Shown in pieces: positions 15,944-23,215 of a stretch of 64,000 nucleotides of DNA; the stretch's first letter is position 1; the number at the start of each line of letters is the position of its first letter. The notes under the pieces are model-generated. The model was not told the DNA's origin. It made no database searches and was given only the letters and a program-made list of their open reading frames with translations. Source of the DNA: Paenibacillus_AM sp052180255 (GTDB lineage Bacteria; Bacillota; Bacilli; Paenibacillales; NBRC-103111); assembly GCF_052180255.1 (NCBI RefSeq), contig NZ_CP197466.1, positions 2,232,001 to 2,296,000 on the forward strand, read 5' to 3'. Made by a program: the position numbers and the translations under genes.

Positions 15944-16219
15944 TCATGGATCTAAAATAATTGGAATAAGGATACAGATTAATACAGTTCCAATCATAAA
16001 GGAAAATGAAAATATTATATATTCAAATTTCTTTCTCAAAAATAATAGAACAAAAACAACTGTAGCCAATGGTATTCCAAATAAAAACGTAACCAGAAGC
16101 TTAATCGATACGTTTAAAACTGCAAGATTATTGATAAATATAGGGATTCCTATCATTACCCATAATACAGAAAGAAGAAGACCAAGAAGCATATGAGGAA
16201 CTTTAATATATTTACTCAT
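15944..16219 (-). CDS. Small membrane protein, unknown
   Basis: A 91-residue protein with three predicted membrane helices and little else. The ATG at 16219 lies ten bases after GGAGGG; the longer upstream start is weaker. I do not recognise the family. It is the only gene of the cassette 15735-16353, whose ends match each other as inverted repeats, so it is a mobile unit of its own. Confidence 0.7.
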   Translation of the reverse strand: MSKYIKVPHMLLGLLLSVLWVMIGIPIFINNLAVLNVSIKLLVTFLFGIPLATVVFVLLFLRKKFEYIIFSFSFMIGTVLICILIPIILDP

Positions 16220-16348
16220 AAACTTATTACCCTCCAGACTATTCAAGCCGTTATTTTCATAAGTCTCATTAAAATATATGAATTAAATCGCTTTTCTTCC
16301 CATAAACAAACTTTGTTTAAGATCATGATTGGTCTTGCGTTGATTTCC

Positions 16349-16421
16349 TATAACGTAATAGTATCTACGAAACCAAGAGGCTTAAAGGAGCGTAGAGACG
16401 CAGCGTGAATATTATGTTAGA
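16349..16421 (-). repeat. attC-like cassette repeat D (short form)
   Basis: A 73-base short copy: TATAACGTAATAGTATCTACG and GCAGCGTGAATATTATGTTAG, with GAGGCTTAAAGGAGCGTAGAG between. The same layout as repeat B. Its right flank (AGATGGAATAATGG) pairs with the left flank of the truncated repeat E. Confidence 0.8.
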
Positions 16422-16443
16422 TGGAATAATGGCCATCCATGAG

Positions 16444-17082
16444 TCACATGCGAGTACTTGTTGAGGTTCTTAGCCAATTTATTATTTGATCATCTTCATT
16501 TAAACATAAAGCTGTCTTCCGTGTATTTATTGAGTTAATCACTTCTGTAAATGTATATAAAGGATTCTGTGCTTCGATAAATACAACGCTACCCGGACTA
16601 ATTGATTCAATATATTTATAGTAATAGGTTCTATATTCATTGGCTTGTTTAACCCATTCATATTCAGATCTGTCTCTAGTCAAATCATTATCTCTTCTTT
16701 GAGTTAGCTCTACATCATCAGCTTTCAATATTATGTATAAATCCAAAAAGCTCAGTTCCTTATTAATCATTTTCTTCCGATAATAATCATCTAATTCTTC
16801 AAGACTTAAACAATCTATGTATGAAAATGCCCAGTTAAACCAAAGTGACTTAAAAGGATCAGTATCATAAACCACCAAAGAATGTGACTCATTCACTTCT
16901 TCGGACAATTTATATCTTGCTAATTCTCTATTCAAGTAATATATCGCCTGTTCTCTAGGACTGTACCCTTGAATCGGTTTCACTATTGTTTCTTGGATAA
17001 TAAAAGCATCATATTCATGCTGCAATCTTGTACATAAAGTTGTCTTTCCTACAGCGCTTGGGCCTTCAATACATATCTTCAT
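16444..17082 (-). CDS. P-loop kinase (deoxynucleoside/thymidylate kinase-like ATPase)
   Basis: A 212-residue protein from the ATG at 17082 behind GGGTGAT. Walker A GPSAVGKTT is at about residues 7-15, followed by a DxDPFKSLWFNW segment and a lid-like RRDNDLTRDRSEYEW arginine region at about residues 130-145. The plan is that of small P-loop kinases such as thymidylate or deoxynucleoside kinases; related stand-alone ATPases occur as putative resistance enzymes. The substrate is unknown. It is the only gene of the cassette 16354-17124. Confidence 0.82.
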   Translation of the reverse strand: MKICIEGPSAVGKTTLCTRLQHEYDAFIIQETIVKPIQGYSPREQAIYYLNRELARYKLSEEVNESHSLVVYDTDPFKSLWFNWAFSYIDCLSLEELDDYYRKKMINKELSFLDLYIILKADDVELTQRRDNDLTRDRSEYEWVKQANEYRTYYYKYIESISPGSVVFIEAQNPLYTFTEVINSINTRKTALCLNEDDQIINWLRTSTSTRM

Positions 17083-17118
17083 AGATATCACCCGCTTGAA
17101 AATTTTTCCATTTATTTC

Positions 17119-17180
17119 ATACAACGTCTCTTGTATTCACGAATCCGAGTGGCTTAAGGCAGCTTGCTGCCGGGTGGCTT
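17119..17180 (-). repeat. Truncated attC-like repeat E (R'/L' half)
   Basis: ATACAACGTCTCTTGTATTCACG and the start of the first hairpin (GTGGCTTAAGGCAGC) are present, then the match ends at about 17180. The R''/L'' half is lost, apparently by a deletion that joined it to the tmrB-like coding end. This site should not fold into the full structure. Confidence 0.75.
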
Positions 17181-17729
17181 CGTTGAATTACTTACATCTT
17201 TGTACTCAGAAATCCTTCTAAGAATTATCCCAATAACTTCATCTGTTTCTAAATGATCTGTTATGATATGTTCTTGAAATTTGTTATCTCTAAAAGTAGC
17301 TACACCTCTTTTTGTATGCTGTTGATACCAGTCATCAAATATGTCGCCTCGTCTTTCAATTCGTTGTTTAATTGTGTCTTCAGATGCTATAAGACAAAAA
17401 TGTAATAATTCCCGGTCAATACTTCTTAAACCATTTAAAATGTAGTCGAAATAATCAGCTTTATAAATTGTCATTGGAACAATTATATGTTTCTTATACT
17501 TATGTTTTAATTCTTTGGCCGTCTTTACAGTTAGTTTTCTCCATAATTCAATATCCTGAAAATCATCCGTTCGTTCTTCTTCATTTAATATGTCTTCTGT
17601 AAGGATGTTTCTTAACATGTATCCAATTTCCTCAGGATCAAAAATCATACTATTGGGAATTACGAGTTTAAGCCTTTGTGCTGCCGATGTCTTGCCGGAG
17701 CCAAACGCACCATTAATCATAATTATCAA
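17154..17729 (-). CDS. TmrB-like ATP-binding protein (tunicamycin-resistance family)
   Basis: A 191-residue protein. MIIMINGAFGSGKTSAA carries the P-loop (about residues 7-14), followed by FDPEEIGYMLRNIL, DFQDIELWR and IIVPMTIYKADYF, all characteristic of TmrB, the Bacillus protein that confers tunicamycin resistance by binding the drug. The last ten or so residues (STKPPGSKLP) are encoded by the truncated repeat E, so the natural C terminus has been replaced. It is the only gene of the cassette 17125-17781. Resistance activity is inferred from the family only. Confidence 0.85.
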   Translation of the reverse strand: MIIMINGAFGSGKTSAAQRLKLVIPNSMIFDPEEIGYMLRNILTEDILNEEERTDDFQDIELWRKLTVKTAKELKHKYKKHIIVPMTIYKADYFDYILNGLRSIDRELLHFCLIASEDTIKQRIERRGDIFDDWYQQHTKRGVATFRDNKFQEHIITDHLETDEVIGIILRRISEYKDVSNSTKPPGSKLP

Positions 17730-17776
17730 GTGATCACTCCTTGGTATTGATTACTACTAGCCCTTGACTGATTTCA

Positions 17777-17922
17777 CATAACGTTTCGCATTCCTGACGC
17801 CCAAGCGGTTTAAGGCAACAAAGTTGCCGGGTCGTCAGACTTAGCCAGTGCAGGGTTGTCTGCCTGATACGACTTCTTCGAAATCCCTCGGGGCTTGTCC
17901 CCCGCAGCGTGTATATGGTGTT
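17777..17922 (-). repeat. attC-like repeat F, interrupted at its R'' end by an IS110 element
   Basis: Left arm CATAACGTTTCGCATTCCTGACG, right arm CCCGCAGCGTGTATATGGTGTT. The sequence that should continue after GGTGTT is found 1.56 kb further on, at 19484 (TTATAAGACGGATTTAAC), where it pairs with the left flank of repeat G. The insertion of the IS therefore lies exactly in the core of the repeat. Confidence 0.8.
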
Positions 17923-17930
17923 GGTATATT

Positions 17931-17968
17931 AAGCTCATCCCAGTTCATCGGGGATGAGCTTTTCTTTT
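17931..17968 (+). terminator. Hairpin with T-rich tail at the left end of the IS
   Basis: AAGCTCATCCC and GGGATGAGCTT form an 11-base stem followed by TTCTTTT. It may block read-through into the IS, or be the first stem-loop of the guide RNA leader. Confidence 0.65.
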
Positions 17969-18155
17969 ATACTTAAAAGATTAGCACTGGGTTAAGAACG
18001 AATGTGGTGTTGGGACTTAGATCTCGTCACATAAAGTGTTTCAGCCCTAGCAATGTTCATACCCCGATTTAGCTGGTTGGGCCCCGAGCCCGTATCACCG
18101 TGCCAACCTGTGGAGAGCATTTGTTTTGGGTCCTAGTGTCATCCAAGGAGGTCAT
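17966..18155 (+). ncRNA. Candidate bridge RNA (IS110 guide RNA)
   Basis: IS110 elements make a bridge RNA with a target loop and a donor loop. Here TGGTGTTGG (18005-18013) repeats the left target junction (17916-17924), and CGTCACAT (18025-18032) can pair at 6 of 8 positions with the right target ATAAGACG. Then TTAGCTGGTT (18069-18078) repeats the right IS end and core (19475-19484). A GGG/CCC hairpin follows, and GTATCACC (18092-18099) can pair with GGTATAT at the left IS end with one bulged C. The order target loop then donor loop is as in known bridge RNAs. The boundaries of the RNA are not defined. Confidence 0.6.
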
Positions 18156-19364
18156 ATGAATCAACCTGTTCTAAGTATCGATATTGCGAAGGGGAAGAGC
18201 GTTGCCGCTGCCTTCACTTCCTATGGTGTACAAGTGAAGAAGCCCTTCTCTTTCTCCCATTCACCTGATGATGTATCGTTATTGCTTTCAGTTGTTGTTC
18301 AGATTGAAGAATCTACAACGCTACGACCAACTGTCGTTATGGAGGCTACTGGTAATTATTCGAAGCCTATTGCTTCTTTCTTTTTCTCGCACGGGTATCC
18401 CGTTTTCATGTTAAACCCCTTAACGACTCATGAGCTCAAAAAGCGCTCTACTCGTAAGGTGAAGACCGATCCTATTGATGCAATTCCAATTGCTAATGCG
18501 TTCTATTTAGGGGAAGGTACGCCTCTCATGCCAATAGATGAAAAAGTCACTGAACTACGGTTTCTCTGTCGCCAACATGCCCAGTGGAAAGTTCTCCTTG
18601 GTGAAGTTCAGCTGCAATTCCGTTCCATTCTGGATTTGGCTTTTCCGGGCTATGACAAGGCTTCTCAGAACATTTTCTACCCTTCATCCATTGAGCTTCT
18701 CACTAAATTCCCTTCCCCCTCAGCTTTACTGACTGCGGACAAAGAGGACGTATTAACCATTCTTATGCTGAATCGAAGAGGTCGTACTTGGAATGAAGAT
18801 AAATACGCACAGCTTCTGGGAATTGCACGGAGTAGCCTTCCTGATCCGTGTGGATCTCAGGCGCATATATTTGCAATGCAGAATTTCATAGGATTATTTA
18901 AGGCTTATCAAGAAGGAATTACAGCACTCGAAAAACAAATGGAAAGCTTAGCCCAAGCATTTTCTGCCTACCACCTATTACGCTCGATTCCTGGAGTGGG
19001 ACCGATTACTGCGGCAATGATTCACGCTGAAATTGGGGACATAAAAAGGTTCCCTTCCGTGAAACAGTTGACCGCTTTTGCAGGGCTGGATTCATCTGTT
19101 TACGAGTCAGGAACCTTTAAGGCGAACCAGAATCGCATTTCAAAACGAGGCTCTGCTTACCTCCGTACAGCGCTCTACCAAGCAACAGTTGGAGGTATCT
19201 CAAAGCAAATCTACGGCCCTCGAAATCCAATTCTATGGCAATATTACCAGCAAAAACGACTTGAAGGCAAACCTGGTAAAGTTGCCATTGTGGCGACTTC
19301 AAACAAGCTTTTACGCATGATTTACGGAATTTTGAGTAACAGAGCGCCCTTTCAGAGCAAATAA
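18156..19364 (+). CDS. IS110-family transposase (DEDD recombinase)
   Basis: A 402-residue protein from the ATG at 18156 behind AAGGAGG. The N-terminal RuvC-like DEDD domain shows Asp in VLSIDIAKG (about residue 9), Glu in VVMEATGNY, and KTDPIDA. The C-terminal Tnp_20 domain has LLRSIPGVGPITAAMIHAE and FAGLDSSVYESG, with the serine used for strand exchange expected in this region. The family cuts and joins DNA guided by a bridge RNA. The gene is intact and on the opposite strand to all cassette genes. Confidence 0.95.
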   Translation: MNQPVLSIDIAKGKSVAAAFTSYGVQVKKPFSFSHSPDDVSLLLSVVVQIEESTTLRPTVVMEATGNYSKPIASFFFSHGYPVFMLNPLTTHELKKRSTRKVKTDPIDAIPIANAFYLGEGTPLMPIDEKVTELRFLCRQHAQWKVLLGEVQLQFRSILDLAFPGYDKASQNIFYPSSIELLTKFPSPSALLTADKEDVLTILMLNRRGRTWNEDKYAQLLGIARSSLPDPCGSQAHIFAMQNFIGLFKAYQEGITALEKQMESLAQAFSAYHLLRSIPGVGPITAAMIHAEIGDIKRFPSVKQLTAFAGLDSSVYESGTFKANQNRISKRGSAYLRTALYQATVGGISKQIYGPRNPILWQYYQQKRLEGKPGKVAIVATSNKLLRMIYGILSNRAPFQSK

Positions 19365-19496
19365 TAGATATTAATAGTAATATTTTACCATCAAATTGCT
19401 TCTTGGAGTAGGCTTCTTTGAGTCTGCATTCTTTGGAGTTATGAAATCTTAAATCTATTGAATCTTGACTTTGATTAGCTGGTTTATAAGACGGAT

Positions 19497-20222
19497 TTAA
19501 CCTTCCCTGAAAAACTTCCATGTCTTCTTCGAATAAACTAACCAGACCTTATACTCAGTTATCTCATCCTTAAAATTGTAAACCTTATCCATATCGGTAT
19601 AATGTCCAACTGCTGTGATTGGTATCTTTATATCTGTTTTATTTTTTGTGATCTTTGATAAATCTATTAATAAGCCTTCCAATGCAGATTCCAAAAGTAC
19701 TCTCGCAATATCATTTGGCATTTCAACAAACGATCTTTTCGTCAATTTATGTAATTTTAAAGTTATTGTTCTTGATAATATCACTTTATAGTCTTCAAGC
19801 AATGACACATAAAGTTTATTAAACCATCCATCATCATGTGCATAATAAGCAAATCTTATCATTGGTATTTCGCGCAAAGGCTTGGCGAGATGACTAAAGA
19901 ATAATAATTCTGCGATTTGAAATTTAGTCAACTTATCTAGGTCTTCTTCATTATTAAAATCAACCCAACAAAAATCTCCATAACCGTAAACATTATCTTC
20001 AATTAACTCACATATTTCTTTAGATGTTACATAATCAAATCTGGTGTGCGGATTCCATTGAGCATTATCAAAATTGTGTTTAAGTAAAATTAGGTTTTCT
20101 GGTCTATTATGAACACACGACATAAATTCATAGAATTCGATCCCATATGAATAAAAACATTTACTATTTAAGTCACTACAACTTACATAGATCAAGTCTC
20201 TTAAATTTTGGTTTTTCATCAT
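19497..20222 (-). CDS. Conserved-looking hypothetical protein in a cassette
   Basis: A 241-residue protein from the ATG at 20222, eight bases after GAGGG. No signal peptide or membrane segment is seen. It is rich in aromatic and acidic residues (FDYVTSKEICELIEDNVYGYGDFCWVDF near the middle, VGHYTDMDKVYNF near the end). I do not recognise a domain. It is the coding part of the cassette whose attC-like site (F) was hit by the IS110 element, so the IS separates it from its own recombination site. Confidence 0.75.
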   Translation of the reverse strand: MMKNQNLRDLIYVSCSDLNSKCFYSYGIEFYEFMSCVHNRPENLILLKHNFDNAQWNPHTRFDYVTSKEICELIEDNVYGYGDFCWVDFNNEEDLDKLTKFQIAELLFFSHLAKPLREIPMIRFAYYAHDDGWFNKLYVSLLEDYKVILSRTITLKLHKLTKRSFVEMPNDIARVLLESALEGLLIDLSKITKNKTDIKIPITAVGHYTDMDKVYNFKDEITEYKVWLVYSKKTWKFFREG

Positions 20223-20262
20223 TGAATTTGCCCTCAATAATATTGATTTGTTAAATCTGTCG

Positions 20263-20425
20263 TATAACGTCTCTTGTATTCACGAACCCGAGAGCCTTAA
20301 GGCGCTTTAGCTTCGGCCGATGCGCGGTTAGGTTCGCAGGGTTGTCCGTCTGCCATAACTTCCTGAAGATCCTCGGGCGGACCAAGGAGCCGTCAGGCTC
20401 CGCAGTGTGAATATAGTGTTATACG
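20263..20425 (-). repeat. attC-like cassette repeat G
   Basis: A 163-base imperfect palindrome with the arms TATAACGTCTCTTGTATTCACG and CGCAGTGTGAATATAGTGTTATACG. Internal stems GAGCCTTAA/TTAGGTTC and GTCCG/CGGAC show paired changes relative to other copies. Its right flank (TTATACGTAGTGCCAC) is the complement of the left flank of repeat H. Confidence 0.88.
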
Positions 20426-20465
20426 TAGTGCCACTCATCCTCGAGATACATAAATAATTTTCTTG

Positions 20466-20930
20466 TCATTCTCTTGTGTAAACTTCCAGTCCTCCACTCA
20501 TTCCAAACGGAATTTCTTTGTCTGCTACATTAACAAATCCATTTAATTCAATAGATGGATGTTCAAAATCCATTAGATCCGAATGTCCAAATACTTCATT
20601 GATTGGAGCTAAAATACTGTATCTAACCTTCTCACCTGATTTAAGTTTAATAGGTTTATCTTTATCAGCCTTTCCTTCAATTTTAAATGGATTACCCTTA
20701 AATCCATTTGGCTGCTTTATTGGATAAGATAAATAAAAGTTGATATATTCAATTGTTATGTTTCCCTTGTTTTCAATTTCAATAGTATATGAATTGAATT
20801 CTTTATTTAACTGAGAATCAACTAATTTTATTTTTATGTCCTTATCATCAAAATGTTCATTTTCAGAGGAACACCCCAGTAAACTAACCATCATTGAAAT
20901 CAATAAGAGGAATTTGAAATTTCTTTTCAT
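20466..20930 (-). CDS. Lipoprotein, unknown
   Basis: A 154-residue protein from the ATG at 20930 behind GGAGGGCC. The signal peptide ends in the lipobox VSLLGC (Cys about 20). The mature part looks like a single all-beta domain of the kind that follows lipobox in FxLYD/DUF4352-like proteins (YTIEIENKGNITIEYINFYLSYP), then KIKLKSGEKVRYSI-type strands. It is probably anchored outside the membrane. No function can be given. It is the only gene of the cassette 20268-20993. Confidence 0.78.
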   Translation of the reverse strand: MKRNFKFLLLISMMVSLLGCSSENEHFDDKDIKIKLVDSQLNKEFNSYTIEIENKGNITIEYINFYLSYPIKQPNGFKGNPFKIEGKADKDKPIKLKSGEKVRYSILAPINEVFGHSDLMDFEHPSIELNGFVNVADKEIPFGMSGGLEVYTRE

Positions 20931-20988
20931 AGGCCCTCCAATCGTTTTTGTTATTTTACTTCCTGAAAAGCGTACAAGTGGCATCACG

Positions 20989-21157
20989 TATAACGTTCTC
21001 CGTATTCACGACGTCCCACCGACTTAAGGCTGCGCCAGCAGCCGGCCGCGATACGGTTAGTCGGTGCGGATGTGTCCGCCTGATCTCGCTCCTCTGCCAA
21101 TCTCTTCGGGTGGACCGAGGAGCCGCAAGGCTACGAAGCGTGAATATAATGTTAGGT
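20989..21157 (-). repeat. attC-like cassette repeat H
   Basis: A 169-base imperfect palindrome: TATAACGTTCTCCGTATTCACGACG and CGAAGCGTGAATATAATGTTAGG. The first internal stem is ACCGACTTAA/TTAGTCGGT instead of GAGGCTTAA/TTAGCCTC, a compensated change. The two outer flanks do not match each other; each matches the neighbour across the gene (repeat G on the left side, repeat I on the right side). Confidence 0.88.
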
Positions 21158-21194
21158 GTAGTTAATGCCATCTCGAAATGCCAAAATGTTCTTG

Positions 21195-21683
21195 TTAGAC
21201 TTTAAAATATTGATATATTATCTCATGTCCTTCCTCTCTCTCTTCCTTTTCATAATATTCTATATCAAATGATTTATATACGTTCTTCCAAAATTGAATT
21301 GCAGGGGTATTCGTTTTTATTTGACTAATAGCATACCTGCCAGGAAGTTGTTTAAAAAATACTTTACATGCCTCTCTTCCTAAACCCTGTCTACGATACT
21401 TTTTCATTATAAAAAATGAATTCAAAACATAATCAGCAAATTCCTGATTAGAGAATGGACCACTTTGAAGTAAAATGAATCCTATGATTTTATCGTCTAT
21501 GCGGATGAAGAACGGAGTCAGTCCTTCCTTCTCAAATAACCAATCTAATACATCGAATTCAAATAGGCCATTACTTTGATTAATCTCTAAGTCACTATTA
21601 AATTCGGATAAATCATGAAGAAATAAAGTCATTAATTGTCTAAAAATATGTTTATCATTCTGTTCAGCTTTAGTAATTATCAT
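21195..21683 (-). CDS. GNAT N-acetyltransferase
   Basis: A 162-residue protein from the ATG at 21683, behind GAGG. GNAT features: MIITKAEQNDKHIFRQLM at the start, the FIRIDDKIIGFILLQ strand, the acetyl-CoA loop YRRQGLGREACKVFF and the TPAIQFWKNVY C-terminal motif. It belongs to the same superfamily as, but is not close to, the GNATs at 15069 and 14447. The substrate is unknown. It is the only gene of the cassette 20994-21735, which has matching inverted ends (TTAGGTGTAATTAAT). Confidence 0.9.
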   Translation of the reverse strand: MIITKAEQNDKHIFRQLMTLFLHDLSEFNSDLEINQSNGLFEFDVLDWLFEKEGLTPFFIRIDDKIIGFILLQSGPFSNQEFADYVLNSFFIMKKYRRQGLGREACKVFFKQLPGRYAISQIKTNTPAIQFWKNVYKSFDIEYYEKEEREEGHEIIYQYFKV

Positions 21684-21730
21684 CACGAGCCTCTTCTCCT
21701 ATTATTGTTTTATGTTCTGCATTAATTACA

Positions 21731-21922
21731 CCTAACGTTACCGCGTTCACGACGTCCCACCGACTTAAGGCGACGAAGTCGCTGGGCGCGATGCGCTTAG
21801 TCGGTGCGGATGTGTCCGGCTGAATCTGCTTCCCTGCTACAGAAAATGCCTCATCGAATCCTCTTCTAACTCCGGCCGGACCGAGGGGGCTTGTCCCCCG
21901 ATGCGTGAACATATTGTTAGGC
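21731..21922 (-). repeat. attC-like cassette repeat I
   Basis: At 192 bases the longest copy: CCTAACGTTACCGCGTTCACGACG and GATGCGTGAACATATTGTTAGGC. It shares the ACCGACTTAA/TTAGTCGGT stem with H and carries a longer second hairpin arm (GTCCGGC/GGCCGGAC). The left end in gene orientation reads GTTAGG, matching the integron core site pattern GTTRRR. Confidence 0.88.
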
Positions 21923-21942
21923 GATGCCACCTTGAGATACTT

Positions 21943-22971
21943 TCATAATTCTTTATAGATTACTTCATCAATTTTACTTGCTATCATACCAGCACCCTTA
22001 TTAATATTACCGATAATATGTGCATGTAAATTGCTTTTTGGATATACTGATGATTGCATAATTACTCCTGGGTCACTACCCATTACATAGTATTTAAAAA
22101 TGGTGTTATCAAGCATTAATATCCAAACACCGTATCCATAATACGTCTGATCGTTGTCCTTTACATGTGGAGTCAACAAAATATTAGTGTATTCTTGAGA
22201 CAACAATTGATGATTAAACAATGCATCCCAAAACCTACCTAAATCATGAACTGTCGTAAATGCTCCCCCATCAGGTCCACCTTTGATTGGAACTGAATAA
22301 ATATTACTCTTCCAAGTTTTATCATCATTATCTATATACCCGATAGCTGTTCGTTCAGGTAGTTGATCCATTCTATAATAACCTGAATTTATCATCCCAC
22401 AGCGCTGAAATATATTCTTTTCAACGTATTCTGTAAATTCCATCCCAGTTCTATGCTCTACAACTAAACCTAGTAGAATAAAACCTGCATTATTGTATGA
22501 GAATCTTTCTCCTGGAGAAAATTTCATTTGGCCATTCTGAAACATAGGCAGGAAATCTTTGGGTGATTGAATAGAATACATGGGTAAGTCATTCCAGAGT
22601 TCTTCAAAATCATTCATGAACTCCTCATCAAAATAATCTGGTATTCCTGAACTATGGGTTAATAAATGATGTATTGTAATTTCGGGATCGAAATTAGGAA
22701 AAGAGAAATCTAAACAATCTTTTAAATATGAATCAAAAGACAATACCCCATCTTGAACAAGCTGACATATAGCAATAGAAGTGAAAATTTTACAGCCAGA
22801 TGCCATTCCAAATCTTGTATAAGAACTATTTTGTATTCGTTCGGAACGATTTGCATATCCATATCCTTGCTCAAAGGCCTTTCCTTGTTTTTGGACTAAA
22901 ATCGCTCCTGAAAATGGTAGTATTTCATTATGTTTCTTTATTATATTTTCAATTGATTGAAAGAGATTCAT
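21943..22971 (-). CDS. Serine hydrolase, beta-lactamase class C-like
   Basis: A 342-residue protein from the ATG at 22971 behind AAAGGAAG. The penicillin-binding-protein/class C fold is shown by SGCK (the S-x-x-K nucleophile motif, about residue 62-65), YNN (Y-x-N motif) in RFSYNNAGFILLG and a C-terminal HIIGNINKG segment. No signal peptide is seen, so it is probably cytoplasmic and acts as an esterase or peptidase rather than a true beta-lactamase. It is the only gene of the cassette 21736-23013. Confidence 0.88.
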   Translation of the reverse strand: MNLFQSIENIIKKHNEILPFSGAILVQKQGKAFEQGYGYANRSERIQNSSYTRFGMASGCKIFTSIAICQLVQDGVLSFDSYLKDCLDFSFPNFDPEITIHHLLTHSSGIPDYFDEEFMNDFEELWNDLPMYSIQSPKDFLPMFQNGQMKFSPGERFSYNNAGFILLGLVVEHRTGMEFTEYVEKNIFQRCGMINSGYYRMDQLPERTAIGYIDNDDKTWKSNIYSVPIKGGPDGGAFTTVHDLGRFWDALFNHQLLSQEYTNILLTPHVKDNDQTYYGYGVWILMLDNTIFKYYVMGSDPGVIMQSSVYPKSNLHAHIIGNINKGAGMIASKIDEVIYKEL

Positions 22972-23008
22972 ATTATTGCACTTCCTTTCTTTTCTTCTGG
23001 TAGTTTCG

Positions 23009-23168
23009 CCTAACGTTGTTGTATTCACGAACCCGAGAGGCTTAAAGGAGCGTTAGCGACTGGGTCGAAGACTTAGCCTCGCAGGAGTTGTCTGCAAGAA
23101 ACTACTTCTTCGAAATTCCTCTGGCAGACCAAGGGGCGTAGCCCCGCAGCGTGAATATGGTGTTAGGG
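23009..23168 (-). repeat. attC-like cassette repeat J
   Basis: A 160-base copy close to the consensus: CCTAACGTTGTTGTATTCACG and CGCAGCGTGAATATGGTGTTAGG. Internal stems are GAGGCTTAA/TTAGCCTC and GTCTGC/GCAGAC. Its right flank (TTAGGGGATGTAGCATGC) pairs with the left flank of repeat K (GCATGCTATTTCCCATAA), and its left flank (TCGCCTAA) with the right flank of repeat I. Confidence 0.88.
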
Positions 23169-23215
23169 GATGTAGCATGCCTTCTTTGAATTACCTACAA
23201 AAGCACTTAATCTTA

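Larger units (their letters stand above)
17923..19483 (+). mobile_element. IS110-family insertion sequence inserted in an attC-like site
   Basis: The ends were set by joining the interrupted repeat F: the target ...ATATGGTG-TT-ATAAGACGG is split, with TT present at both junctions (17921-17922 and 19484-19485). The element is about 1.56 kb, with one transposase gene, a long left non-coding end (about 230 bases) and a short right end (about 120 bases). There are no long terminal inverted repeats, as usual for the family. A long left end is the layout of the IS110 group, whose bridge RNA is encoded there. Ends are inferred to within a few bases. Confidence 0.8.

Noticed and set aside
14261..23168. 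The repeats as a CRISPR array
   Set aside because: The units are 74-192 bases long, imperfect palindromes, and separated by whole genes of different length, not by short spacers; there are no cas genes.
14261..23168. The repeats as MITEs or bcr-like dispersed repeats
   Set aside because: MITEs would have flanks that duplicate on both sides of the same copy. Here the flanks pair with the neighbouring copy across the gene, all copies have one orientation relative to the genes, and exactly one gene lies between copies.
14261..23168. The repeats as simple transcription terminators
   Set aside because: They are long, have no T-runs and share conserved ends and inner stems; ordinary terminators in this window are short hairpins with T-tails.
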